Assembly: GCA_031841125.1 (NCBI GenBank)
Contig: CM063113.1
Coordinates: 24,325,312-24,389,311 of the forward strand
Reading direction: 5' to 3'
Origin: Acanthococcus lagerstroemiae
Lineage: Eukaryota; Arthropoda; Insecta; Hemiptera; Eriococcidae
Length of the DNA: 64,000 nucleotides
Shown piece after piece: positions 45,150 through 57,201 of this stretch. Every line of letters begins with the position of its first letter. The stretch's first letter is position 1. The notes beneath the pieces are model-generated. The model had not been told where the DNA came from, ran no database searches, and saw nothing but the letters and a program-made list of their open reading frames with translations. The translations under genes and the position numbers were made by a program.

Positions 45150-45200
45150 GATTTACCTAGTTTTTAATGATTTCTTTCGTTTTTTGTTACAGGTGAGTCT
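45150..45200 (+). promoter_or_regulatory. Candidate recursive (ratchet) splice site at 45192/45193
   Basis: TTTTTAATGATTTC supplies a branch-like motif, followed by the pyrimidine tract TTTCGTTTTTTGTTACAG and then directly GTGAGT. The 3' and 5' splice consensus are juxtaposed on the plus strand, as at 18014. Inferred from sequence only. Confidence 0.55.
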
Positions 45201-45359
45201 TTTTAACCATTTGCTAAACGTGTTCGAGGTATCGTAAGTCGTATTCTTTTTTTAAATATTTATAGTCATTTTACTTTTCATTAGTTCTCCTATTCGTATT
45301 TTTGGATTTTGGGAAAGAAGGGGGGGGGTAAAACATCATGGATACTTATTCCTTATTTC

Positions 45360-45526
45360 GTGTTACAAACTGAGAGCCAAATTTGAATCTGGAAAGTTCA
45401 ATACGCTTCTCATGTTTATAGATTTTAAGAAAGCCTTTGACATTATAGATGACGAACGCTTATAGGAAGTGTTCGCAGTGCAGGGTATCCCTGTAAAATT
45501 TATTAGAGTTCTAGAAATTGCATATA
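45360..45526 (+). pseudogene. Non-LTR reverse transcriptase fragment around motif A
   Basis: The plus frame reads FNTLLMFIDFKKAFDIIDDE, then a TAG where Trp is usual, then FAVQGIPVKFIRVLEIAY. This is the RT motif A (FIDFKKAFD) region of an RTE- or CR1-like element. It ends where TAGGGTGTCTACCGG begins at 45527. Confidence 0.75.
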
Positions 45527-45660
45527 TAGGGTGTCTACCGGTTATACAAGTCATACAAGTCTTACAAAAGTCCTACAATTGAGGCAATGATCATACAAAT
45601 CGTACAAAAGTCATGCAATTGCTTCTTCTAATTACTCACCAATTTTGTAGTACCTCCTGA
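45527..45660 (+). repeat. CAGGGTGTC-type element, copy 2
   Basis: It opens TAGGGTGTCTACCGGTTATAC, followed by ACAAGTCATACAAGTC-type tandem words and GAGGCAATGATCATACAA, parallel to 43104-43200 (GAGGCAGTGGTCATACAA). It cuts the RT fragment immediately upstream. The right end is not identified. Confidence 0.6.
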
Positions 45661-47950
45661 ACATTTTTTAATCAAAAGATGACAGTGTATCTACAAGGTC
45701 AGGAAGTTGGGATAAGTCTGGATAACGTCAGAAAATTTCCATGGTATTCGTTTTGCTTCTACATCTGTATATTAAGGCGGCGATTCACTGAACGTATTTC
45801 GTGACTTTTCACGAACCATTTCACGAAACATATGACGAAACGCGAACCAATCCCTATACACTTCTCCCAATGTCAGCTGTTTCGTGTTTTCATCTCATCC
45901 TGTTCGCGAGAATCTGAAAATGGCGCGAAAAGACGCGAAAATGAAAATATATTCAGTTTAGCCCCACTCCCGGTGTAAAAAATTTTTTTGAGAAAGTCGT
46001 AATGAAACGAAAATTTGAAAACCAGTGAGTTCACCTTCTGGAACATCCTGCCATCGGGTTTTTCTTCGGCTCCGCTCTCCTTCGCAAAATGTAGATAAGG
46101 ATGAATGAAAGAGACTTCCGAGATTTTGGGAGAAGAGTAACTAATCCTCAAAATTTGAAAAAAATTTAAAGACCGCATAATAATTATTATCACGTTACGA
46201 AAGAGTCCACTGTTTTCAAATATTGTATGACCTCACATTGTATCTGTCGATACTCGCTTGAATTGTAGCCTCTTCCGCCTCCCCTGGTGCCATGATTTTC
46301 CAGATTCTAACCACCTTTTTACTTTCATAGCATTTGTCGTTAGATATGCTGGAGCTTTTTCACCTGGGTTCCAGGATTCATTTTAATGGTTATTTTCCCT
46401 CGCCCTAAACCATTCAGCTCCACGAGGGAGGGGCTAATTCCGGTTACTTTAGTTTAACTCAAGCTCCAAATTCTTTACGAGATTATAAAGTTAAGTTTTT
46501 GGACGGGTTATCTAACCAAGTTTTGAGTCGCTGATTTCGAATATCGCCTCAGATTTGTGTCCGACCCCTTCCAGAGCACTGTCGTAGTACGAATTCAGCT
46601 TCTCAGGCAAAAAATTGCGCGAAGTGTCGAAATAGGGGTGGTTTCGTGTCGCTAATTTCGAATACCGCTTCCGATTTTTATCCTAGACCAAATTTAAGCT
46701 CCTGTGCTTTTCAGTTGAGAAATTTTTACGTTATTTTCTATTAGCAACACCTTGAATAAGACTGTATTCTTACCCTATTCGGTGGCTTTAATTAAAAAGG
46801 ATGAATTTCGAGTCAACCGTTGTTTGTCCTACGCTTTTGCTACCTGATTGCTCACACCAGGAGGGACAGTATCCAAAAATAACCCCGAAAACCGAATGCA
46901 GTGACCTCGAACACCTATAGACCAATTTTCCAATTTTATTCTTTCACTAGCCCCCCTTCACGGTCGGCATTAAATCGCACGAAAATTTCTATGGAGTCGT
47001 TAATTGACATCGCACCATGCTGCACCCCGTAGAGAGCAGTATCATTTCCATCATTGAATCTTTACACCGCCTGTGTCGCAGCACTTGGCCGGGGGAATGA
47101 GAACCAATGGAATGGAGTTATGCTCGTAACACTGTAATTTCGCATGTAATGCTGACGCGGTACGGAGATTTTTACCAGTGGCGCGAGCCTCTCTTCGGCC
47201 CGTAGCCAAGATTCTTTGGCCGAGGGGGCTCACTGGGAGCTCGCCAAAGACACCCAACTTGCTTCTAACAAAGAGAAACAGGGATAGTGAAATTCGTTTG
47301 AGAGGAACTTTTTTCGGAGTTTTTATATATGTATCTAAAATTATTACTGAAACTTTGTACTGTGATATCCATCCTTTTCTAAATGTGAGCGTGCGACTCA
47401 AGTAATACGAGTATGTACATGCGTATCTGTAAAAATGAACCTCTATTCTACTTTGTCTGTTGGAACTCGTATTGAAGATCAAGAAACCAACAATATTACA
47501 ATACAACATGAGGTACCTCCTTTTTTCTCCAATTTCTCATCCCCCCCTCCCAATTTTTTCTTCAGGTTTTTCATAATTTTCTTTTGACGTGCCAGAAAAA
47601 AAAAAAAAAAAGTTGAAAAGAAATCATTGGAAGGGAGCTCTGATTGGTCAGGGAGATGAGGTCCTTTTAGCCCTCAATTACGAGCCTGGCTTTTTTCCTG
47701 GAAGGTACAGCGAAGTTGAAAATTTAGAGAACCATCCTCTCATGAACTCCTCCATCCATTCCAGAGGCCCGTTGCATGTCTACTTTTCCTGCAGGGAAAC
47801 ATGGGGGAAAGTTGAAAATTTAATGCGCCTGAAAATGTCATATATACCATTTCAACTTGTCAGTCGACTTTTTTTTTCTCCCCCCCCCAGCTACCAAAGA
47901 TTAACAAATTTGCTAGTAAATCATTATTCATTGTAAAAATTTGATAATAT
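45661..47950. other. No gene recognised
   Basis: Frames at 45873-46193, 47051-47509 and 47589-47936 have no known motif. A poly(A) run lies at 47596-47611, with C-runs at 47541-47550 and 47880-47890. Confidence 0.4.
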
Positions 47951-48229
47951 TGTAACGGAATTCGTACTAAAAAACGCGCGAAAACACGTAAAAAGAACTT
48001 TTAATTTCACACTAATACAGCGCAACACTAAACAGTAGCTAAATCGCTTTGAAAACGCACGATTTATCGCATACAAAACTAGACCACACGGCGACGGTCA
48101 GCGGCCTTTGTATACCCCGGCGTTATCGGCGAAACTCCTTATCGCATTCGTTATCGATCTTCTATTCTGCTGCTTGAAACGTGTCGATCATTCTTCACCT
48201 ATCTCGAATGTTCGGGAGCGTTCGCCACA
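47951..48229 (-). repeat. 3' LTR of Gypsy element 1 (279 bp)
   Basis: On the minus strand it starts TGTGGCGAACGCTCC at 48229 and ends CCGTTACA at 47951, giving the usual TG...CA ends. It lies directly downstream of a purine tract and the end of the pol frame. GGGGTATACAAAGGCC is the probable promoter core; the homologous partial LTR at 22445 has GGGTATATAAAGGCC. No 5' LTR is present in the window. Confidence 0.85.
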
Positions 48230-48242
48230 CTGCCCCCTCCTT
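48230..48242 (-). other. Polypurine tract of Gypsy element 1
   Basis: AAGGAGGGGGCAG on the minus strand lies immediately before the LTR TGTGG, the expected plus-strand primer site of an LTR retrotransposon. The pol frame ends in it. Confidence 0.8.
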
Positions 48243-50537
48243 AAGCCTGGACGTCCCGGCTAGGCTCCAGATTTTCATAGTCGCCATGCCAGACTGTCAA
48301 TCGGTGAAAGTGTACAACTTTGGCGCGTCCAGTACCAAGCTTCCGAATCCGGTATGCAACATTGTTGATCCGCTTGAGCACGATGTATGGTCCTTCCGAA
48401 TGACTGTAGCTTCGGGTTTCTTCGTCTCCTTCGTTGCGGATTGTAAAACCAGACACGGCCCTCAGCCTGGAAGCCGACTTCGGAGGCTCTGATGTCATAG
48501 CGAGTTTTCATCCGATCACTGGCAATTCGCAAGTGATCACGAGCCATGCGATGAGTTGAATCGAGTTGTCCCCTCAGTTGGCTAACAAACTCGTCCACCA
48601 GTTGCGGCTGTTGGGGTGGAGTTCCAAACTCCAGATCGCATGATAATCGTAGCTCTCGGGCAAAGGCGACCTTTGCGGGAGTGTGCTGCGTACTCTCTAG
48701 ACGGCTGATCTGTAGGCAAACAGGAACAACAGGATGTGCTGGTCCCAATCTCGTTGGTGCTCGACAACAACTATAGCCAAGGTATTCCTTAAGCGTCCAG
48801 TTGAATCGCTCAACCATGCCGTCAGATTGCGGATGCAGTGGAGTAGTTTTCGTCTTCCGAATCCCCAGAAGCTGGCATACTTCTTCGAACAACTTGGATT
48901 CGAAATTTCTCCCCTGGCCTATATGTAGCTTCAGTGGGACACCATAACGTGTGATCCTATTCTCTGTCAGCGTCCTGGCCACTACTTCTGCGTCCTGTGT
49001 TGGCATTGGATATACTTCAGGCCGTTTACTGAAGTAATCGTCCGCACACAGTACATACCGGTTTCCAGCATCCGAGACCGGGAAGGGTCCTGCAATATCC
49101 AATGCGACTCGTTCAAATGGATATCCGACATTGTACTTCTGCATCTGTTTATGGGCCTTTCACTGCAGCACAAGTTGCGCAGCGGCGGCACCAATCTTCC
49201 AATCTTCCTTGTACGTTGGCCAATAAAAGCGCTCTCGAATCTTTGCTAGGTTTTTTTTTGGTGTCCAGATGCCCTCCGGACACTTGGTCATGTACACCAC
49301 ATAGGATTTCCGGAACCTTCTTCTGTGGAACAATGGTCTGCATTCGCACTGTTGTGCCATCTTCCGACCCCAAGCGCGCACAGCGAGTCCCACTGAGCCC
49401 GCAGAGCTTTCAACTCTCGTGACTGATCCGAAATTTCCTGCCTCGTTGGTCTTTCGCCTGCTTGCTTAGCTTGTAGAATCCGACCAACGACTTCATCCTC
49501 CAGCTGATCTTTCTTCAGTGCATCATTAGACTGCAGCGATACTCGCTTAACGGACGCGAGTTCCTTCTTCTCCAGCCGCTGACAAAACCGGCAATCTGCT
49601 AGGCATGGGCGCCTCGACAGTCCGTCTGCATTTCTATGGCTTTTGCCTTTCCAGAACTGTATTTCGCAGGAATACTCCTGCAGCTGCTGAAGCCCACTCG
49701 CGATCTGTCCCTCGGGATATTTGAAGGACAGGAGCCACTGTAATGCCGAATGGTCAGTCCGGGGAGTAAATTTCTGACCATACAATACTTCTGGAACTGG
49801 TGCAAAGTCTTGACCCCAGCAAGGAGCTCTCTGCTAGTGACAAGGTAGTTCCTCTCAGGCCGTGAAAGAGACTTGCTGTAATAAGCAATGACGCGCTCAT
49901 TCCTATCTTCCAGTCGGGCAAGTACGCCTCCAATGGCTGTGTCGCTGGCGTCTGTGTCCACAATGAACGGCTGCTATGGCTTTGGGAAAGCCAAGACTGG
50001 AGCTGTACACAACGGCTTTTTCAACTTCTCAAAGGCTTTTGTGCAGTTGTCAGTCCAGACCAATTCCCGGCGATCTTCCATTAGCTGATGCAGTGGTCGG
50101 GCAATACCAGCAAAGTCTCGGATGTACCTTCGGTAATAGGAACAGAATCCGAGGAAGCTTCTGGTCTGACGCTTGTCCACTGGAACTGGCCACTTTTCCA
50201 CTGCAGATAGCTTATCTGGATCTGTCCAGATTCCTTTCTTGGAGATGACATGGCCCAAAAATCGTACCTCCTTCTGGGTCAGGGAACAGTTCTTAGATGA
50301 TAGCTTCAACCCGGCACTCTGGAACCTGGAGAACACCTGTCCTGCCTTATCTAGGTGTTGCTTCAGGGTGGATCCCCCTAAGATGACAACATAATCGAGG
50401 TACACTAGACAGATCTTGCCTAGTAAGCCTCGCAGGACTGTCTCCATCAAACGCTCGAATGTAGCTGGCGCATTACGCAGTCCAAAGGGCATCACTGTAT
50501 ACTGCCAGAGTCCGGAACCAGTTGAGAACGCTGTCTT
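48241..50537 (-). pseudogene. Gypsy element 1 pol: partial RT, RNase H, integrase (decayed)
   Basis: The minus strand enters within the RT at TVMPFGLRNAPATFERL (50537-50460). It has YLDYVVILGG where the catalytic YxDD should be, then LGFCSYYRRYIRDFA, RNase H MDTDASDTAIGGVLARLE (49961) and LVTSRELLAGVKTLHQF, the integrase zinc-binding region (about 49320-49150), and the integrase core ERVALDIAGPF and HPQSDGMVERFN (48790). A GPY/F module EGPYIVLKRINNVAYRI (48400) precedes the stop at 48241. The second integrase Asp position reads HIGQGRNF instead of the usual x-D-x-G. Several frameshifts separate the blocks. Gag, protease and the first half of RT are missing. Lineage resembles 412/mdg1, tentatively. 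No envelope gene is seen. Confidence 0.85.
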
Positions 50538-50997
50538 ATGAAGACCGAAAGTGTGAAAAAGACTATTTCATTCGCATAAGAAAACCAGTTTTTTTCGTAT
50601 CCATGTATCCTATTATACAATTTATAATTTCGGTGATCTGTTCGAAATATCTGTTTCGATTTTTGGCCCCAATAAATTTGTATTTCACAGAATTCGTGAA
50701 CGTAAGATGAATGTACATAATTCTTATGTACCATTTAGTATTCAATGTTTGAAATTTTGGACGATCAGACCTGTAAATTATATCTCTCAATCCTGGGGCA
50801 GGCTAAAGGTTCCACCGAGGATGCGGAATCATTAATGTACTTGAAACAGAATAGGGGCAAAATCACCTGACATTGGAACCACTTTGCGGATGGAACATTT
50901 TGAACTTTGTATCTTTCTTTTTTCTCCTAATCCATGAAAAATGAACGAAACGTTAATTATATCTTTAGAAATAGTCGTCAATTATTTTGAAATCTCA
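50538..50997. other. Unassigned sequence between the two Gypsy remnants
   Basis: AT-rich. The Gypsy 1 RT homology ends abruptly near 50537 and the Gypsy 2 LTR-like end begins at 50998. No motif is visible in between. Confidence 0.4.
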
Positions 50998-51185
50998 TGT
51001 GCCAGGTGTTTTATTTGCATGAGATTGAATAAACTCAGCTTGCGAACAACAAGGCATTTTATTTTTGTACTCCAAAATTCTACGAGATAACGAGTTCACA
51101 ACAACGTCTTAACTAACTACTCATCTGATCAACGAATATGCACGCGAGATGACGACTCTAATAGGAACACTAGCGACATCTAACA
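50998..51185 (-). repeat. Probable 3' LTR of Gypsy element 2 (188 bp)
   Basis: The minus strand starts TGTTAGATGTCGCTAGTG at 51185, right after the purine-rich AAGAAAAAAAGAAAGA, and ends CACCTGGCACA at 50998. AATAAA lies inside. TG...CA ends and position after pol support the call, but no second LTR is present for comparison. Confidence 0.55.
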
Positions 51186-51299
51186 TCTTTCTTTTTTTCT
51201 TAACGACGGGACAAGAGATACCACAAAATAAGTGACTTAAGACTAATATTGAAAATTTTATGAAAGTTATAATGAGCTTGGCACAACGTACGCCCATCT

Positions 51300-54175
51300 T
51301 CAGTCTCGAAAGCGGGCCGGCTTTTGCAACGTGACTCTGGGACGCAGGAACCGACGATTTCTCACTACTTTTCCGCCATCGTTCTCTTTCTCCAGGACAA
51401 ACGACCTTGGGTTCGGCCCCTCTGCTATGACAGTGGCCGGTTGCCATTTAGTGTCGGTTAGGTTGTCTTTGACCCATACAGGCTGGCCTTGATGCACGGG
51501 TTCGAGTTCTTCTGCCGACCGATCAAAGTAAAACTTTTGCACATCTTGGCTTTTTTCTTTGCACTGAATGACTGCTTCCGAAGGGACTGTTTTCAGTGCA
51601 AGTAGGTCAGAAGCAATTGGCAATTTGGTGCAAAGTCGGCGTCCCATCAGTGCTTGTGCCGGAGAGCAGCCAATATCCGGTAAGGGCGTATTTCGATATT
51701 GGAGCAAGACGTATTGGGACTAGCATTTTCCTCGACGCACTTTTTGAGAAGTGATTTCACCGTTTGGACGGCTCGTTCCGCGTGTCCATTAGATTGGGGA
51801 AAATGGGGGCTGGTGAAGACTGTTTGAAATCCCCACTCTTTCGCGAAGTCATTGAATGTGACGCTGTTGAAGGGGTTATCACTAATAACGGTTTTTGGAT
51901 ACCATGTCTTGCAAATGCATTTTGGAGGTGTAACGCGACTTCTGAAGCTGACTTTGATGAAAGCTGCACCACTTCTGGCCAGTTCGAGTATTTGTCTACG
52001 ATGACGAGGTAATCACGCTGTTGGAAAGTTGCAATATCCACGGCGACCTGTTGCCAGGGGTAGAGTGGAATTGCATGTACGACTTGAGCGGCTGCTTGAG
52101 TTGTTTTTAGCGTACTTTTGGTAGGTTGTACACGTTTTCACGAAGTCATCAATTTCTGACGACATCCTATGCCAAAAAACCGATTCTCTGGCTAACCTTT
52201 TAGTTTTCGTTGTGCCCAGGTGGCCTTCGTGTCGACGGGCCAGGAAAAATTCTCGTAGGGACGACGGTACAACTAGTCTATTTTCGTAAAAGAGCAGTCC
52301 GTCTGTCGCCGATAGGGCTGACTGCATTGAATAAAATCGACTTAGCACTGGCGCTAATGATGAGTGGTTTTCGGCCAGGTATCGTTCACCACCCAATCTA
52401 GTATGACTGTTAGGACTAGATGTGTTGCCGTGGCTTCGGCAATCCACTGTAGCTTCTCTGGCGTTACCGCGACCGCTGTAACTGAGTGGACTGTCGCAGT
52501 CTGATACTCCAAATTAGGTATCTCGGCTGTTAGGTATGCTCTAGAGAGCGCATTGGTGACCAACATTTTTGTTGGCCAGGCAAATACTGAACATTTATGT
52601 TATATTTGAGCAGGCGTAGACGTAGGCGTTGCAGGCGGGCTGTAACTTTATCCAAGTCCTTACGAAGGATTGACTCCAGCGGCCGATGATCTGAGTATAC
52701 TGTTACTGGCCTTCGATGCACGAATTCGTGGAAACCTTCAATAGAGAAAACGATCGCCAGCAGCTCCTTTTCAATCTGCGAGTACTTGGTTTCTGCCGAT
52801 GTCAGAGCCCTGGAGGCAAATGCGACTGGGCGACTGTCTCGTAGCAACACTGCTCCAAGGCCATCTTCTGAGCTATCAGTTTGGATGACAATCGACTTTT
52901 TTGGATTGAAAAAAACTAAAATTGGTTCGGCTACGATTAGCTTCTTTAAATGAGCAAACTCACTGTCATGGGCTGCAGTCCACACGAATTCTACTTCCTT
53001 TTTGGTGAGTTTGCGGAGCTGCGCAGTGAGCTGTGATACATTTGGAATAAATCTTGCCACGAATTTGATGAGGCCCGAAAATCTCAATACAGCAGGCTTA
53101 TCTTTTGGCGTGGGCATCTCTACTATGGCTCTGATGTGCTTTTGGGCTGGCTGCATTTCTGCTTCTGAAATTACGAGGAACCGTTGGCAACTTGAACTGC
53201 AGCTTTTGAAGATTGAACTTGATATTTTACTGCCTGGCACGCTGACACACTGCTTGTAGAGCCTCATCATGTTGGCTCTCTGTCTCAGTGGCGATGATAA
53301 CATCAAAGTAAGGCGAGACGTTTTCAATATCACCAAAAATGCGCATCATTTCCGCCATAAACATCTCTGAAGCACAGTTCATCCCAAAACAAAGACGTTT
53401 GAATCTGAATTTCCCTTGTGGGCTGTTGAAAGTCATGAGCTTAGACGACTCATCATCTAGTTGCATCTGCCAGAAGCCGGACTTAAGATCAAGAACAGTG
53501 AAAAATTTTTTCGTTGCCAGCTTGACCAAGATATCATCTGCTTTAGGAATGATATATTTTGGTATACGAATCGCCTTATTTGAATTTTGAGGGTCTAGAC
53601 AGATACGTAACCGAACCATCTGATTTTTCAACGATTGTGATATTGGACACCCACGACGTTGGTTCAGTCACCCTGGCGATGATTCCCTGTTGCAGCGTAT
53701 CGTTCAGTGTTTTATTCAACTTTTCTAGTAACGCATAGGCGAACCTTCGAGGACGGGCAACACTGGGGCAGACGGCCGCATCAACATAGATTTTACTCTC
53801 GCCAGGAATACAGCCATTGCCTTGGAATAAACCTCGATTGGTCTCAACAAAAGAATCTCAATTAAGGAATGCGGAAATTTGACTTACTCTTTCGATGAGA
53901 CGTAATTTTCTGCAGGTTTTAAAGCCTAGAAGATTTTCTTCGTCTGCTGGTGTTACGTGTAGTTCGATCTCGAAGGAGCCGTACGGAACGATGACTTTGC
54001 CGAAGGTACGAAACGCAGGCGCATTATACGGCTTCATGATGACTGATAAAGGGTACATTTTTGGGCGGGGAACAAGCATGGCCAGCGAAGTCTCGGATAT
54101 AGTGTCACACTCGGCAGCTGTATCAATTTTGAATCGACATGATGATTTTCCCAGCTGAAGGTAATTAGTACCCAC
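51300..54175 (-). pseudogene. Gypsy element 2 pol: protease, RT, RNase H, integrase (decayed)
   Basis: Minus-strand order is protease (FKIDTAAECDTISE, 54130), RT (FTVLDLKSGFWQMQLDDE, 53500; PQGKFRFKRLCFGMN, 53405; YFDVIIATE where YxDD is expected, 53315), RNase H (VIQTDSSEDGLGAVLLRD, 52890; SQIEKELLAIVFSIEGF, 52780), the integrase zinc-binding region (HEGHLGTTKTKRLA, 52230), a core start (LVIVDKYSNWPEVVQL, 52010) and a C-terminal region ending at 51300. The protease active site reads DTAA instead of DT/SG-A, and the RT catalytic pair is lost. Frameshifts occur near 53230, 52530, 52030 and 51740. Gag and the 5' LTR are absent. RT and RNase H resemble the K02A2.6-type Gypsy polyproteins. No envelope gene is seen. 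Confidence 0.85.
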
Positions 54176-54179
54176 AGGC

Positions 54180-55610
54180 TTTCATTTTTGACGGGATATC
54201 ATGAAAAGTTCGTCTCATCTTTTCGCACATATGGTTCTCGAATTTCAAACCTATTTAGGCTGCCGCTATCCGCCGATGCCGTTTACACCCACACGAGTAA
54301 AACATTTCTTTCCGGTTTCGGTGCTGGGCTCTCAAAAAAACCGTAGGTATCATTTACACGCATTTTTTCGTGTTACCACCGGTTGACATGATCGACTTCC
54401 TTGACCTCGTTTGGAAAAAAGTGGTTTCATGTATCGTAAATACGACAATGAAATGCTATGTAACGAAAATGCCGACGATTTTGAAAAAGATTATGTTTCA
54501 TTATTACGAGTATAGAATATGAGGTATACGTACATCGCACATCATAGAAAAAAGGAGAAAAAATTATCGACACACGCGGCGGAATAGAGTAAAAAGTTTA
54601 ATAACACGATGGAAGAACGACTTTTTTTTCTGTCTTTCTTCTTCTTAATCCTAGGAATTCTAACGGCTTCGAGCGTATACAATCTTGTACTATTTTATAA
54701 ACATTAATGTCGTTAGAATTCCTTCCACGGATGCTGTGTTTTTTCCCATTTTTCTACATTTTTTCCCTCTCGATACTTACTCATTATGATTATATCATTG
54801 TTATTACTAGAATTGTTTTTTCTTGATTTTCGAATTCACAATCGTTGCGTACCTACAGGGTGTTCAAGCTTAGTATGCCACTAGGTTGTAGCTAGAGTCA
54901 AATGTCAAGGGGACAAATGTAGTTCCTGGGGGAGGTAACGCAGTTTAGGACTTACTCTCCCCATTCCACTTTCCCTACTCCTAATTTTATTAGACACCCC
55001 TCTCCTCCGCTCGCAGTAGGAAAAAGGTGATGGAAGAACAAAATTATTTTTATAACCATTGTTGATTAAACGTTTTCATTTGTCTATTAGGCATAACAGT
55101 GTAAAAACTATTTAAAATAAACAACATTACTTTGAAATTGTTTGGTTTCTTAATTCAAATGACATTTAATATAATTGAAGTTTACGACTTCGTGTATTGT
55201 TGAATGTACGAAGTAATTTTTCTTTCGGAATCGACTGCAGATTCTTCTTTTTGAAAGCTTACAATGTTAAATGTAATGAGCTTCCTGCCCACAGTTCATG
55301 GATTGTCGGGATTTTGATAAAATTCGACTGAGTGTACTAAATAAGGATTCGCATCGGCTTCTAGCATTATAACTGTTTTTAAGAAATATTTTGTATTTGT
55401 ATAGTTCTGACCGATAATAATTTCTATCGATGCCATTTTTATTGAAATATGTTTCAACGCGTTTCAGTTCTTCCAACTTGGGAATAGTTTTTAAATGTTC
55501 CCTAGTTACATCCTTACATCTTCCAACTCTGAAAGATGGTCTATTGCGGTCAAAAGCAAGCCATGTTATAGAAATCGATGACGAAATTCAAGTAAAACTA
55601 TGTCAAACAT
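54180..55610. other. No gene recognised
   Basis: AT-rich. It contains the hairpin at 54653-54723 and a CAGGGTGTTCAAGC motif at 54856. No gag-like zinc knuckle was found upstream of the Gypsy 2 protease. Confidence 0.4.
54653..54723. repeat. Perfect 13-bp inverted repeat with 45-nt loop
   Basis: AGGAATTCTAACG (54653-54665) faces CGTTAGAATTCCT (54711-54723). It could be a tiny MITE remnant or a stem-loop; no other sign of function. Confidence 0.5.
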
Positions 55611-55742
55611 TTCAAAGTAGATGGGATAGGGGAAACCGAATGCCGAGTTGCGGCCCACTGGTTATTTAATAAACCAAATGTTGTATGATCGAATTGCGGC
55701 CCATTATAGAACCGAATTGCGGCTGGTGCACGCAGTCTCCTA

Positions 55743-56400
55743 TTGGTGAAGCGTATGGCGATGCAAGCCTGCCAAATTGGCTTCCCGGACACAACCCTTG
55801 GCCCCGGAAACTACCCCTTCGAGTATCGCATCAATAACCAGAAGGACGTCTTGAGACTGACCCGGGCCTCCATTTCGCGTCTTCGCTTCAGATTCGCGCT
55901 GTCCTGCTAAGGCCACTATGGGACACCATACTGACCGAGGAAACGCTCACCCAGCACTAACCTGGAATTCGGGTGCACCACAGCTGGACGCGCTTCCTTA
56001 CTTCACCTCTCTCCTCCTTGTCTTGGTACGTGTGGCGACGCAGGAAGGTGGTGACGGTGGAGTGAATCCTACCGGGGGTTTGAAGCAGCTCTAGGATGGT
56101 ACAGAGTTGTTGTGTTGAATGTGGTCCAACCTTTGTTCGCCAGCTCTCTGCCTCGACCATTCCATCTCCGTCTTTTTATTCATGATGTTCGAGACGAATG
56201 CCGACACTGCAACCGTTTCTAATCTTCAGCACTTCCAGAACCAAGGTGTCCAACGCGAGACGGTAGATCATGCCGTTGTCGTTGTCGGTGTCATTGCCGG
56301 GATCGATCCTCGTTACCATCCCGCGCTTCTCGTGCTCCCAAACCTCACTCTCGAACATGGTGTTCCAGGGGTTCTCATTTCAACAGACTTAGGCCTGCCT
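55743..56400 (-). pseudogene. R1-clade ORF2 C-terminal end plus 3' tail, copy
   Basis: The minus strand reads NPWNTMFESEVWEHEKRG, then IDPGNDTDNDNG and LALDTLVLEVLKI (56375-56180), homologous to the C-terminus at 15455-15660. It then runs into the 3' tail ending near 55743. The Cys-His motif is degraded (the last Cys reads Ser). It is more diverged than the copies at 14965 and 31134, and closest by eye to the copy at 59595. Confidence 0.82.
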
Positions 56401-56851
56401 GTCAGTGTAGAATTGGTGTGATTAAAAATGTGTGCACGTCATAGTTCAGTTTTACGAGGGCATTGTAGGCAATGCTGTATGCAAGTCGTCGAAAGTCTTC
56501 GGTAACTTTGGCAGATGGCGAGAACGAGCGTGCTGAATGTTCTTCTTGATACGATGAACATCACTATCCGCGAGATCGCATGAAGGTTCCTCTTTCAGTT
56601 ATTCACGATTGAGAATTTTACTTGGACGCTCACGTATGTGTATGCCCTCAACCGCTTTCCGTTTTACGCTGTTGCTTGTATGCATTCCTTTTCCAGCACA
56701 TCTGCATCACTTCCTGCGTGGCTGTGGGTATATCTTGAATCAGAAACTATTCCTGACTGATCGCCAACTCATGCATGCTGTCATCTCCCTGTAATCGTGG
56801 CTGCGGACAGTTGCCTTCATTCCACTGCAGGTGGCACGCAATTCGGTTTTT
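56401..56851. other. No gene recognised, between two R1 tails
   Basis: Presumably the interior of the host TIR element. No motif. Confidence 0.35.
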
Positions 56852-57201
56852 ATTCTACTTTCTGGCCCCCCGGCAGGGCTCCCTCGTCGTCAGCACCTGT
56901 CTGTGTCAACACACGGACCAATACGAGGAGGTGAGGGGTGAGTGAAGTGGAAGCGCGTCCGCCTCTGGGACCTGAATTCTAGGCGAGTGCTTGGGGAGCG
57001 CGGACCTCGGTCAGCAGGGAACCCCATGGTGGCACTTGCAGGATGCGCCCACGGAAGCGGCTCGTCGAAATGAAGGCTCGGGCCCGGCCGCTGATGCGAT
57101 ACTTGAAAAGGCAGTTTCCGGGGCCGGGGTGCGGTGTCATAGGGGCCACTTTGATATTCGTGCATCGCCATAATTCCCACCACACCAATTCTACTTTTTG
57201 G
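56852..57201 (+). mobile_element. R1-clade 3' tail only, with 14-bp duplication (one mismatch)
   Basis: ATTCTACTTTCTGG (56852-56865) and ATTCTACTTTTTGG (57188-57201) flank a tail (56866-57187) homologous to 15790-16130 and ending CCCACCACAC. No ORF2 sequence. Confidence 0.85.

Noticed and set aside
47589..47936. 115-codon plus-strand frame beginning with a Lys run
   Set aside because: It starts in a poly(A) run and has no recognised motif or splice context.
47951..54175. Endogenous retrovirus-like element with an envelope gene
   Set aside because: Between integrase and LTR there is only a few bp (Gypsy 1) or about 115 bp (Gypsy 2), with no envelope-like frame.
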